Of a DNA stretch of 64,000 bases, positions 25,001 through 36,220 are shown in pieces. The translations under genes and the position numbers were made by a program. Under the pieces are notes generated by a model that worked only from the letters and a program-made list of their open reading frames with translations, ran no database searches and was not told where the DNA came from. This DNA comes from Schistocephalus solidus (taxonomy: Eukaryota > Platyhelminthes > Cestoda > Diphyllobothriidea > Diphyllobothriidae): positions 1-64,000 of the forward strand of contig WEDG01002826.1 in NCBI GenBank assembly GCA_017591395.1, read 5' to 3'. The first letter of the stretch is position 1. Each line of letters begins with the position of its first letter.

Positions 25001-28000
25001 CCCCTTAGTGTCAAGACCACCCCGGCCCTGTTTCAGCAAACGATGCACGCAATGCTCTCCGGCATTCCGGGTACGGCTGGCTACCTGGACGACATTATCA
25101 TCATGGGTGGCTCCCCTGCTGAACTCCGAGACCGATGTGTGCAGTACTCGAACGCGGGCAGGAATATGGCTGCCACCTGAGAGCCGACAAGTGCCTATTC
25201 CTCATAGAGTTAAGCTAGTAGCTCGGATTCATCCCGAAAATATTCGTGCCACCCAAAGGATGCCTGCAACCAAGGATTTATCACAATTTCGTTCCTTGGC
25301 TTGATCGGCTACTATAGCAACTTCCCACGGTAGCTGCATAACTTACGAGCCCCGATCAACCGTCTGTCGCAGAAGGATGCTCCCTAGCGCAGGTCCTACG
25401 ACTGTGAAAAGGCCTTTGTCCAACTGAAGTCGATGCTGCTCACGCACTATGACTCGACTCTGCCGATCATCGTTGCTGCAGACGCATCCAATCACGGAGT
25501 TGGTGCTGTCATCTCGCCCACTTTTCCCAATGCGTCTGAAAAGGCGATCATGCACGCATCCTGCATGTTAACTCCTGCGGAGCAGAACTACGGCCAAATC
25601 GAGAAAGAGGCATTAGCCATCATCTTCGCCGTCAAAAAGTTCCACAAGCTGCTGTATGGTCGCCGTTTCACGTTTTTTGACGGACCATAATCTGTTGCTG
25701 TCAATCTTCGGTTCGCAGAACGGCATTCCGGTCTATTCAGCCAGCCGACTTCAACGATGGGCAACTATTCTGTTCGTTTACGATTTTGATATCCGCTACT
25801 GCCGCACTACTGACTTTAATCAGACTGACATCCTTTACCGCTTCATATGCCATCATAATGAACCTGAGGAAGACACCGTGATTGCTGCCATTTCGATTGA
25901 GGACGATGTGCGCCGTCAGCTTTCAGACACCACACGAGGCATACCTGTCACTGCCACCTACATCTTGCCCACTACCGATCAGGATCACATTCTCCGACAA
26001 GCTATCACCTACGTGCAGACCAGATGGCTAACCACAGCTCCTACTGGCGATCTTCACCAGCTTTTCCTGCGTCGAGCATCGCTATCGGTAGTTGATTTCT
26101 GCCTCATGTTTGCGAACAGTGTGGTGATTCCTTCTTCACTTCGACCTGTTGTCCTAGTACCAGTCGAATGAAGTCAATTAATCGCAGTTTTATCTGCTGG
26201 CCAAGTACTGCCAGCGACATCAACGACCTAGTTCGACGCTGTCCCCGTTGTCAACAGGCTGCCAAGATGCAGTCTCGTCAACCGCCAGTGTCATGGCAAA
26301 CACTGGATGGACCTTGGTCACTTGTGCACGTCGATTTCGCTGGCCAACTTGATGGAGTGTCATACCTAATCTTGGTCGACGCCTACTAAAAGTGGCCAGA
26401 GATTGCACCACTGAATCCGGCAACAACAGCTGCCACTATTGCTGTCCTACGACGCATTTTCAGCCAACACGGCCTATCGGATGTTCTGGTTTCGAATAAT
26501 GGTTCCCAGTTTACCTCATCGGCGTTTGATGATTTCTACCGCCAGTACAAATTCCAGCACCTTCGCTCTCCGCCTAACACTCAGTCTAACTGTCAGGCGG
26601 AGCGTTTTGTCGACACATTCAAGAGACCCCTCATGAAAGCTCGTGGAGAGGGGACCAAAAATGAGATCATCCAGGCATTCCTGTTATCCTACCAGACTAC
26701 TCTGAACCCGGCATTCCCCCATGGTGTTTCTGCTGCCGAGGACTTGATGGGACGGAAACTACGAGCAAAGTTCTATGCGCTGGTTACTACCTATGTGCCA
26801 TTCACGCAGCCAAATTCCTCTGTCTATCGGAGCAAGCTTCCCATCGGAACGCCTGTCTTCGTTTACGATTATCGAGCTGGTTTTCAAAACTGGATTGAGG
26901 CGAACGTAGTAGCACACAGAGGCCGCATGTTGTTCGACATCTGCGTGAGTGATAACACCTGAGTTCTTTACCACAACTTGATTCAACGGCGGCATCGCAG
27001 TAAAGCAACCGAGCCTGAGTCATCGTCATCACTCCCCCTCGACATCCTGCTGGATACTTTCGCCATTCGGACCGATCACCCCGTCGCTGAACCCAACGCT
27101 GCATCTCCTTCCGATGTACCACTTTCGGTATCAGTTGCTGACTCCACGCCTTCAGAACGCAAACTGCTCCCAAGACACCGGACTAACCGGGTGCGCCCAA
27201 AAAAGCAGCTGATACAGGTTAACCCGCGTCAGAAGCGGTACTGACCCACTTGAAGGGGAGGTTCTGGGAATGTCTACACCCACGATGAGTCAGCCTCGCG
27301 GAAAAGCACGTGTGTCAGTCTTCCGCACTGCATACCATGAACGTGCACCAGACAGCGTCCCGTACTGGCTGTAGCCACAGATCTGATTGGTTCATGTCCG
27401 CGAGAAGTCGATCTGCTCTCCTCTATCTTCTTCTTAAAGTGGATTGGACAGAATACGACCAATCTAAACGGGACGCTACACAGACACGCAGCGTTTCATG
27501 TCAGTTTTTTGAATGCACTTTTCGCTTACCTGATAGTGTTCTCTTGCTCTACCGCGTTGGGTTTGGGACAAACGTCGATCAAGCATACGCTTCGTGCGAT
27601 ATTCAAGCACCAGGCCAGGTCATAACAATTTATAAATCAAAAAGAGGCGAGATACGATACTAATAGCAAGTTAGGTTCTTCTAGTACGTTTGAGAAGCAA
27701 CACAGAAGCGCATAAGCAGTGAAGCGTGCAGAGAACGAATGCATTTGCATTTCATGGCATGTAAATGAGATGCTATTTTAGACTAATACAGCGACAAACG
27801 GATTTGACCAAGCTCCGCGTCCAGGGATAGAGACGAAACAGGATAGATGTCGCAGACGATCGAAGCTACCAACGTAATGAAAAGATCTTAAAACCAAGTG
27901 AAGCACTACTGATGTCAGCCACCACACAAGTAACCCTAGATAAAGAGAACTAATTAACTGCATGGTTTTTCGCATCCATTTTACGTAGTCGGAGTCACTG

Positions 28001-31000
28001 CAATTTCCGCAGCACAGTCAATTAAAGACTCATGTACCAGGCTTCCGTTACTTCAAAAAAACGTACTGAACCACTTTGCTCCCAAGATCAGCAGTTTTGT
28101 GTAGAAGGTGTAGAAGAGGACTACCGATAAAGTCAAGCAAATATGGTTTACGTATAAAAAAGTACGTTCTAGAACTACCTGTCAACATAGTTTGTTGTCA
28201 TGAAGATAATTCGCCCTTCTGTCGAAGCGACGCCATCGAGAGCATTGAGAAGACCACTCAGAGTGAGCATCTGCATACCCTCATAAGCACGGCCATCTAC
28301 AAAGGTTTGAAATATACGGAAGTGAAGGGCGATCAAACACCTTCGTTAGGAACTGTTTACACATGCTCGAAGGATGCAAGTTGATGTAATTATGAATAAT
28401 GCATGTTAGACAAGCTTCCAAAGGACGAAAATAAATCTTTGGGTGTAATAAGCGAATACGCATATGCATAAGCCGTTTGTACCAGGAGGTTCGCAGTCTA
28501 CATTTGCTGATGTTTGTCTGATTGCTGACAGAAAATATGGCACTCACCACCACGGTTTCTCCGATTCCCATGAGGGTGCTTACCATATTTTGGTCTTACT
28601 ACTGCCAACTGGGTTTCCTTAACTTTATGTGCGCACATAAACAAAAGACGCTACGAGTTTCAACATTTATTCGTGATAATAGAAAATGAAACGTATGCTA
28701 CAATTGGAGCTCAGAAGAGCTGATATCAAAACCCTCGCAGATGTACACGGGGTTTGTAAAATAAACAAGATTCAGACGACTACGTCCCATGGGGGTTAAT
28801 AGTCACAAAACAGTCCGGGAATTTTTAAACGAGACATTTTTCAGTTACAAATTCATACCCACTGCTGTGTAGTTATAACAACAGAACCTTACCCACACAG
28901 GAACTTTAGAGTATGATGCACATAAAGGTCTAGAATGTGGAAGGTATGGTGGAAAAGTACAGTCAAGTAGAGGTAACATACATATTTTCGAGGCTTCGCC
29001 AGACTGGTCGCGGCTAGGAAGGGCGGCGTCAATGTCTTCCAGAAGGATAATCGATTGCAGAGGCGCGTGCGTAAGGAGGTGATCTAGTCGGTCAGCAGAC
29101 ATGCCAACCTCGCTCAAATTCAGCACGCAGATGCTGTACTCCAGGTGACCTAGGAAGCACACAACAGCAGGGCGTTCCAAGACAATGCCTATTTTTTCTC
29201 TTGACGCATCGAATTGCGGCTGTGTTGTGCGCAAATATTTGCAAGTATAACAAGATAGACTATAAGCATGGTGACATATATGCAATTCACTTGTGTGTAT
29301 GCGTGTTTGTACGACACGACAGTACGACCGTCGTAGTCAGATGATGTCTACCGTATACTCCACACCAGGGTTGTGCAGGAACGGTGAATTGCGCGTGGAT
29401 TAGTTTTAAGCCTTGCACTGCCTCTACCACACACTCTCCTCCTCCCTCCCTATGCCCGGTGTCAAGACAGAGTCAAGAAGACCGTAAAGAAGGAGCCATC
29501 GTAGCCTGACTTTCAGACTACCAGTCAGCCACTTCACGTAACACACATTTGACTGACAGCGATGTCTGAGCGCAATTGTCCATTGGCAACCTTCCAACCC
29601 ACGGCGCTTATCACCCCGTGATATTCTCAAGCTCAGATAACACATGCAGCAGAGGAGCTACACGGAGAAGGAGCCGAGGATCCTACTTACCTTTCAATCA
29701 TATACGCAGACTGAGAGCATGCTTTTGTGGTGTTGCGTGTGATCATATGCGGTGCAGAGGCTGATGGGGAGAGATGCAGTGTTTTGGTATAGCCGGTGGT
29801 GTCTACGGTAGGTTGGCATGGGGACGCATGTGACCTAATAGGCCCATGCGGTGTGCGTGGGCAGTGCGGATAGTCGAATCGGGTATAACGGGTGCATGTT
29901 GGTGCCCCTGGCACTGGCTTGCCGGTCTCCGTGCGACGGATTCGCAAGCGCGATGCGTGATGTGCGGTGACAATGAGAACAAGATAGGTCGGGAGGTGCT
30001 GAGTCTGCGGGGCTCCACTGCTGGTACCGGTACGCGAGCTCATGGTAGGCATATGGGAAGTGTTGATGGGTGCGCAAGATGTGCTGGCATCGCGGTGGAT
30101 TCCGCTTTAATAGATGCGCATGTGACCGATCAGGCCCATGCGATGAGTGAATGCACGTGGGCAGTGAGGGCATTGGAGGCAGCGGTCTCTGCTGTATGTG
30201 TGTGCTCCAGGCACTAGTTTACCAGGCTCTGTGCGATGGATTCGCAAGTGACCGACCAGGCCGATGTGTGAGGTTAATATGCGATAACAATGACGAGGTT
30301 AGTACCGAGTTTCCAGCGCTGGTACTGGGGGCGATGGTGGTGTTGGAGGTAGCAGGCGGCAGGAAGTCAGTGTCTGTACACGGAGGCCCATTCAAATGCA
30401 CTTCCAATTATGATTCACACGACAGCAAAATATGTTTGAAATTGTGGTAACTTCAGTTCAGAAACAGCCTTAGTGCATATCCAGTCTATGTAATATAATA
30501 AAATTGATAAAAGCACAACAAATGGATTTAAAAATACACTACATAAGCGTACTGTTCAGGAGTTGGAGTTAAGCAGATAAGCGTAAAAGGACCAATCGAT
30601 GCTGTGATTGGGCTTGAGTAATATTCTTGCTTTCGAAGGTAAACATCATGATCCTATTTGACGTTTAGAGAGGTTTGCTGCATACTAAACATACAGGACA
30701 CCTGATCAGGCCAGTACCAATGCTAGCAAAGCTGGCCTCAGTGTGCATGGTGAAAAGCATGAACATCCCTGGAAATGCGTGGGGACTTGGTACAGGCGAG
30801 ATCACCGGTCCCGTCCCGGTTAGAAACCAGACCTTTAAGGCGATGGTGGCAGCGTTGCTTGAAGGAGGTAATTTTTTCCTATGTAATACAACGTTGAAAA
30901 GCGATCTGGAGTGGTATCCAGTGCGCATTGAAGACACTGCTGGTATACGTTTGAAAAAAAAACTATTCTCCAGACCCAGGGGCCCGTGTTTAACAACCAA

Positions 31001-34000
31001 CTTTCAGTGAAGGCCATTTATCCTTTTGCGGTTCCATACGTCTTGGTTATTTATTAACTGGTAAAGGCAAATATTTTCTAGAAAGTTTTTACTCAAGAAT
31101 ATTACTTTTTATAATATAATTCGCAATTACAGTGTTTTTAGGTTATTCACAACTCAGCCGTAAAACGAGCCAACACAGTATCTAGTAATTTGTCCATTCA
31201 TATCCAAACGTCAGTCGACTTCCATCACAGCGTAGCGCGTTGACAGAAATATATAATAACTAATAAATTGTGGAAGTATTGCTCATTTCAGAGTTTGGCG
31301 GATTACAAAATATCGAAAAAGGAGCTAGTTCAGAGAATTGACGAAGATACTTACAAAAAAGAGGAAATGTAACAGAATAACTGACTGCGGCGAAATGTTA
31401 CGGCAAACACGGTTTCTAGTTAATTGTAAAGGACGACCCCTTTGGGATTCGAATTTCCCCACCCCAATGAGGGCCCATGACACGCACGTCGTAGCCCAGA
31501 CAATGAGATTTAGACACTAACCGAAGGAAAATTTAGAAAGTGATCCTTACGCGAAAACCTCCCTACTGAGGCGAGGAAAACACAACATGACCAGCAGAAC
31601 CTGCTCGGACTAATAATGGACTTGTTGATTGGAATACTGATGTCCGATTGATGGTCTGCGACGTAATTTAACCAAATACTGCAGTGGCAGTGATGCGCTC
31701 GACTTCGAATTTCACTATAGCTACACTGTCTAACTTGCGTGAGGACCCGACAGTACGTGTACGACCGAATACCCACTTTACTAACAATTCCAGCACTTTA
31801 GATTAAACCACAACATTAGCGATAGAAAAACGTTCTGGTTGCAACTATAGAAACTGGTCGAAAAGGTTTCCTAGTGTGAATCAAAAATCATCGCTGATGA
31901 CTATGATGGTTGGTATGGGTCAGGTAATCTCTCATGCAGCCACCTCAGTGACAGTTAGTCACTGAATTTTCAATGCGAAAATGCTGAAAATTACCGCGTT
32001 TCTTCAACCAGAACCGACTGTTTATTTCTAATAATCATTATGAACATCGCTACAAAAACCTGCTGATCTGGCGTTTGAACGATGGTTATGCAGCCATTCG
32101 GAATGAATGTACCTTGTCTAGTCCAACTTTTATTTTTTGGACGCATTGTAACAGATCGATGCGTACCGTAGAAATTCGTAAAATCTATAGCCAGATCATT
32201 TTATAGTTATTATATGCCAAAAACGTACTTCTCCTAAGTGCCAAAAATACATCGTGTCAAAGCCTTAATGGTATAAAAGTAAGACCAAAAATAATGGCTA
32301 AAGCTTCGAACGAGGAAACTAGATCTCGTCTGGAAGCCTGAAGAAATTGGCTATAAGTGAAGTAACTGGTCCGAGATGATTAAGAAAATTCTCGGATTGA
32401 GAAAAATACAGGGACGTGAAAATGACTGGATTACCACAAAAAACGAGATGTCAGCCAAAACAAACCCTTAATTAAAACGCTCACCAATTACTACGCAAAA
32501 TTATGGCAAGTTCACTTACAAGCGACCGAAAGAACTATAATACAGAAGTAACGACACTCTGGTGAGTAACGTCAACGGAACGCGACCCTCGAAATCTCTA
32601 CCAACTTGTTCACTGAATAAATTTCGCACTGAGAGCGTTGCGATGACATTTTCAGCAACTGGGACTGGAGCGAGCAGTTCCCAATTTCGGCAACCAATTC
32701 ATCATTTAGTTTGTCTAATCGGAAGTAGAATTTCATTCTTTGGAACTTTACGCAATGTCGTTTGACCCTCCTTCCATGAGGAATAGTAAGCGCGACAACA
32801 AAACGTCCAGGAAGGCACCGATGAACACTGATTTCTATAGATCAAGTGTCGACGCTGCATTCCTGGCTCCTTAGAGTGATTATAAAAATATTGAGTGATA
32901 AAGGAGTTTCTGATTACGGCGTTTGGTCACTTTTTGATCTGCTTTAATAGGGAAAATAAAATAAAATACTTCAACAGCATCAACAACAGCCATATTGGTG
33001 GGAGCAGTATAGTTTTATTCTCGGGCAGCTAAAGATATAGGTGACGCAAGGATGTGATTAAAGCAAGGCTAGCTTCGGTTGGATTACACGCATGGACAGA
33101 ATGTATCCAGACGGTATGGCGGTAGAAAAGCAGTCAGTCGTTTAGCATTCTAGTATTGAGCGGACTCCAGATCCCAAAAAGCTCAATCGTTCAATATTTA
33201 GTCTGGCGTTCCAAAAGACTGCACTTTGTCTCACCCTGTTTAACGATACAATTGACGAAATCGAATTTGCAACAGTATTGCTCTTGGCAAAAAAACAGAT
33301 TGAAGAAGCCTAGTAACTCAAAACTTCTATCGGCTACCCAACACAACAAGGCGACCGTCTTCCAAGAGTTTTTTTCAAGTACATAGGTTTTCTTCACATA
33401 GGGTAAAAACTAGTTGTATTTCCTCTATGGAGATCACCAGCGCATAGTCATCAGAATACGAAAAATGTGACACACAAAAACTAAGATCTGGTGCCGTATG
33501 GAGCGATTCACTAACGTTTACAGGGAAACCTAGCCGATAACGTGCTTGGACAGAGATGCTGAGGAGATGCAACCCTCATGGGACTCTAAAAAACTAAAAA
33601 ACCCAGTTTTGCTGAAACCCGGAGTCCTGTCGAAACAAAACAGAGTTTCTAGGTCATTACAGAAGCTATAGTGTGACCAATGGGACATGCGGAATTCAGT
33701 CATACGGCACAAAAGCGTTCTTATTACAATAAACCCAACACCCTAGAATAAATAACGATGCTTAAAGTCTCTTGGCTTGAAAGGTTGCCAAACGACAGGA
33801 TAACTCGGTCCTCATGGCCAATACTGTGCGTATGTGAATTGACTGACTAGAAGACTGAGAGTCATGCTCCTTAATGTGGTATTTTTGGTACTTGAAAACA
33901 CGTGAGATCTGATTCGGCTCTAGTCAAAGCGGAAGCTAGTTTATGTGTGGCACACACAAGCGAGTGCTTTCGTTTTGTCGGTAACTACGCCAAAGCCCAC

Positions 34001-36220
34001 CCCCGGTCGTATTCGTTTGTTTTTTTTATTGAAAGCTGATGGATAAGGGAGACGAAAGTGAGGTAGATGCAATAAACACGGTCCTATGCACACACTCATG
34101 TGACGGTCAAACTGTCAGTGCGGGTAAACATGGTCTTTACAGGCGTGGAATCACAACCTGAGATAAGGATGACGTAATACGATTTAGTTGGTCAGCAAAA
34201 AAGAGTCTGGTCCCGGCACTATAAAACCGAGCGAAAGCCTTTTCAAAGATACCGAAAGTGGAAAGAAACAAACCAATTTTAAAACTACTATACCACTGCA
34301 CGAACAGCTGAGTTACTGCGATCAAGCCGAAGACAAACAATGGGTTTTAACCTTGATCAACCGGAAAACTGAAAGAAAACTTGCATAAAAAGCCAAGACG
34401 GGGTTGCCAGCTATAACAAAATGGGTGCAGTGTAAAAACAAATACTGGAGGAGTGAAATATTAAAACACAACCTAAAATCGGTTGGGGTATTTGTGGTTA
34501 AAAGAAGCACACTGGTTTTCAAATGCGCAAAATGGACTATCGAAAACTTGCCTGCCAAAGCTGTGATGAAACTACTTTTGCCACAGCCTGGTGGACCATA
34601 TAGTAGGTATCCGCGACGATATGGAATTCCACGTTCAGTGTACCATGCTTGGCTTTCTACCTATGGAGTAAAATATGTTAGCAGGCAATAAGTGAAACAA
34701 CATATACGTTGCAAGGACGTCAGGCAAGATATTAAAATCAAAAGAGAGTCGATTATTAGTTTTAATATTCATATTTGCAGATGAAACTTCCATATAGAAA
34801 TAGAAGGCCCAGGTCAGCTGTAAATGCTTATGATAAAGGTAGAGTTAAGGATAAAGTGAAATAGAAAAAGCACAAAGAATTTTTACGAGTATACCGAAAC
34901 GAAAAAAAATTGAAAGGTTTAAAGTTTAAAATAACTTGCTTTAACAAGCGATTAAAGATGCCCCTATTTTTACATTCAAAAATCTCCACAATTGCCTCTC
35001 AATCTCAAACTATGGAAATTATTACAGGTCAGAGGCAGGGCGGTTAATTTTATAAGAAAGAACACCGTAGCATAACATATATGAGAAAATGGTAAATATC
35101 AAGACTCGCATGATACCGATAAATTCCCTTGATATCAAAGGAGATAGCTTCGGCAAGCCCCTTGTCTAGCACAACAGAATGTAACGGCCGACGGGGACGA
35201 GGATATCCGAACTGACGCCATTCTGATCCAAAGGCCTGGATTGCAGTCGTGCAACGAATAAACATAGGTAAGTAAATGCTGAAGATCCTAACACAAACGT
35301 TTAGTAGCGCCAAATGAAAATTACTGGAGCATATAAGGCAGTAAAGTTAGCCATTAACTGCGTAACGTAGTCTAAAGCACACAGACGACGGTTTGGAGGG
35401 AGTTTTCAGAGAAACACTAGAACGAAAACATAATTTCTACTCAAGACATACAATGTAAAAGGAACTTTGTGAACTTGAACGTAACAATTTCTAATTTAAA
35501 CTAAAAATTCGGAAAGTTTTCAGTTATGTGCATTGAGTGCAAGCAAAGTTATTTAAAGAACCGTCAGAAGTGAAAAACGTGCCCTTTGGTAACACATTAC
35601 ATGATTTATAGGTGAAAAATTAAACATCAGCACATAGAAAATCATAGGAATGAAATTGAATATGGCCTCTACACCTTATAAATTACTGTCCAGCCCTCAT
35701 CTTTCATCACTGCAGCAGAGCGAGCTTCCTCAAGCAAGGTGTTAAAAATGTTTGTATCTCGGCCCAACGTGGTCAAAGTAACGCTTTCGAAAGGAGCAGT
35801 GGAGGCACCCTGGAGGGTTTGCTGGGATCTGGTTCGCTCAACCCTCAAAACCCGGCCTTGGTGGAAGATGTAATGAACACCAGTGCTGGGAATAAAATTA
35901 AAAGCGGCTCGAATCCTTCCAGCATCAGTGCGGACGACATTTGTTTCCACACTTAAATGCTGACCAGCAGCCTGCTTAAATCGGCTACCATTTGCACTTC
36001 GAGCTTTGGACGCCAGCCAGTGGAGTACCCATGGGTATGAAGTGTCGTGGCTTGCAATTTCCAGCGTGAGTGTGAAATTTCGACGAATTACAAGGGAAGA
36101 CAGTTGTCCGAATTTACGTAAAACAGTCATTCCAATGCCAACGCCAAAAAGTCCCGCTCCAGCGCTGAAATATGGATTATCTCTCAAAGAATTGACAGCT
36201 ATATCCGAGATAATCTCCAT
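22050..36220 (-). CDS. BCS1L: Mitochondrial chaperone BCS1 (AAA ATPase)
   Basis: Six exons: 36220-35675, 35235-35117, 34652-34552, 29149-28982, 28296-28179 and 22353-22050; phases close to give 451 aa (human 419). BCS1 sits in the mitochondrial inner membrane and moves the folded Rieske protein across it for complex III assembly. The N-terminus has [20 protein letters not shown] (single membrane segment with internal targeting signal), then the BCS1-specific domain ([17 protein letters not shown]). The AAA domain has Walker A GPPGCGKS (residues 241-248), Walker B LLEDID (291-296), sensor FMTTN (343-347) and RPGRVD (357-362). The C-terminus has the [13 protein letters not shown] block. The 34652 acceptor (GAAAG) is weak and was chosen because it closes the frame; a better-looking TAG site 8 bases upstream does not. 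Introns are 439, 464, 5402, 685 and 5825 bases. All ATPase motifs are intact, so it looks functional despite the transposons in its introns. Confidence 0.92.
22371..22380 (-). promoter_or_regulatory. Poly-C pyrimidine tract at last BCS1L acceptor
   Basis: Ten C residues in transcript sense stand just upstream of the acceptor CCCGTAG/ACTGG at 22354/22353. The tract is pure C rather than the usual U-rich tract. Confidence 0.5.
22831..23211 (+). repeat. 5' LTR of the Gypsy element
   Basis: Begins TGGGAATG and ends near TCATAACAATT. It shares CCACGATGAGTCAGCCTCGC, GACAGCGTCCCGTACTG and CTAAACGGGACGCT with the 3' copy. The following bases, TTGGCGATGC, are the probable primer-binding region; the matching tRNA was not determined. 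Confidence 0.85.
23236..24240 (+). pseudogene. Gypsy gag remnant with CCHC zinc knuckles
   Basis: The frame opens at 23236 ([17 protein letters not shown]) and meets a TAG at 23293-23295. It resumes in shifted frames to about 24240. Two cysteine-rich knuckles lie at about 23967-24070: [13 protein letters not shown], then the canonical CX2CX4HX4C unit [14 protein letters not shown]. Gag would form the particle and bind RNA. Confidence 0.75.
24241..27243 (+). pseudogene. Gypsy pol remnant (protease, RT, RNase H, integrase)
   Basis: Protease site LQLDTAS near 24257 stands in place of the usual DTG. RT blocks follow: [18 protein letters not shown], a stop at 24745-24747, [16 protein letters not shown] sequence near 24910 and the catalytic YLDD near 25083. 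RNase H is at about 25430-25840 ([34 protein letters not shown]). Integrase runs about 26170-26960 with HVDFAG, a stop at 26387-26389, SNNGSQF where SDNG or TDNG is expected, and AERFVDTFK. At least three in-frame stops plus frameshifts break it. The final frame ends at 27243. Confidence 0.85.
27265..27630 (+). repeat. 3' LTR of the Gypsy element
   Basis: Aligned with the 5' LTR from TGGGAATG to CATAACAATT. It lacks about ten bases present in the 5' copy after the AGCCA near position 27377. It is preceded by the purine tract at about 27250-27262. Confidence 0.85.
29395..29590 (-). repeat. Dispersed repeat fragment (unnamed family)
   Basis: In minus sense it contains CTTGACACCGGGCATAGGG, GGAGGAGAGTGTGTGGTAGA and GCAGTGCAAGG, resembling plus-strand copies near 33.93-34.10 kb and 49.75-50.68 kb. 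There is no coding signal. Confidence 0.45.
29690..30420 (-). pseudogene. C2H2 zinc-finger tail of a flatworm non-LTR reverse transcriptase
   Basis: Minus-strand frames contain [20 protein letters not shown], then [20 protein letters not shown] followed by MRIY near 30.3-30.1 kb. A second, more decayed unit at 30.05-29.8 kb reads [19 protein letters not shown] and [12 protein letters not shown]. This paired-finger tail is typical of the C-terminus of a flatworm retroelement family. The polymerase itself is absent. It lies in BCS1L intron 3, on the same strand as the gene. Confidence 0.75.
30675..31010 (+). other. Unassigned open frame, possibly repeat-derived
   Basis: A 111-codon frame with [20 protein letters not shown] and [18 protein letters not shown]. 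Both strands are open here, so coding sense is uncertain. I recognise no family. It lies in BCS1L intron 3 on the opposite strand. Confidence 0.2.
33375..33720 (-). other. Possible reverse-transcriptase remnant
   Basis: The minus frame contains [11 protein letters not shown] near 33450, faintly like the YADD box of non-LTR polymerases. No flanking RT block confirms it. Weak call. Confidence 0.2.
33930..34110 (+). repeat. Dispersed repeat fragment (unnamed family)
   Basis: Contains GAAAGCTGATGGATAAGGG and GAAAGTGAGGTAGATGCA, similar in order to GGTGGATGAGGGAGGCGAGA and GCGATAGATGCAGCACAAG near 50.6 kb. A shared TGAATTGACTGACT precedes it near 33840, as near 50020. Confidence 0.45.

Larger units (their letters stand above)
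22831..27630 (+). mobile_element. Gypsy/Ty3-type LTR retrotransposon, defective, in BCS1L intron 5
   Basis: Two LTRs of about 381 and 366 bases bracket gag and pol remnants in the order gag, protease, reverse transcriptase, RNase H, integrase, which defines Ty3/Gypsy. A purine-rich tract (GAAGGGGAGG) stands just before the 3' LTR. The element is antisense to BCS1L and fully inside its fifth intron. Many stops and frameshifts, plus a changed integrase active-site residue, show it is dead. The LTRs differ by clear substitutions and a roughly ten-base indel, so the insertion is not recent. I could not find a convincing target-site duplication. Confidence 0.9.
29150..34551 (-). other. BCS1L: GC-AG intron 3 of BCS1L
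   Basis: The donor reads GGCAG/GCAAGT and the acceptor TTCCTAG/GTCACC. Only this join yields [13 protein letters not shown], which matches the family's ITALAGELEHSIC. GC donors with an otherwise perfect consensus are a known minor class. The 5.4-kb intron holds a retroelement zinc-finger tail near 30 kb, several repeat fragments and long stretches (30.5-33.9 kb) in which I see no gene. Confidence 0.8.

Noticed and set aside
30665..31000. 111-codon minus ORF
   Set aside because: Mirror of an equally open plus frame; neither has a recognised family.
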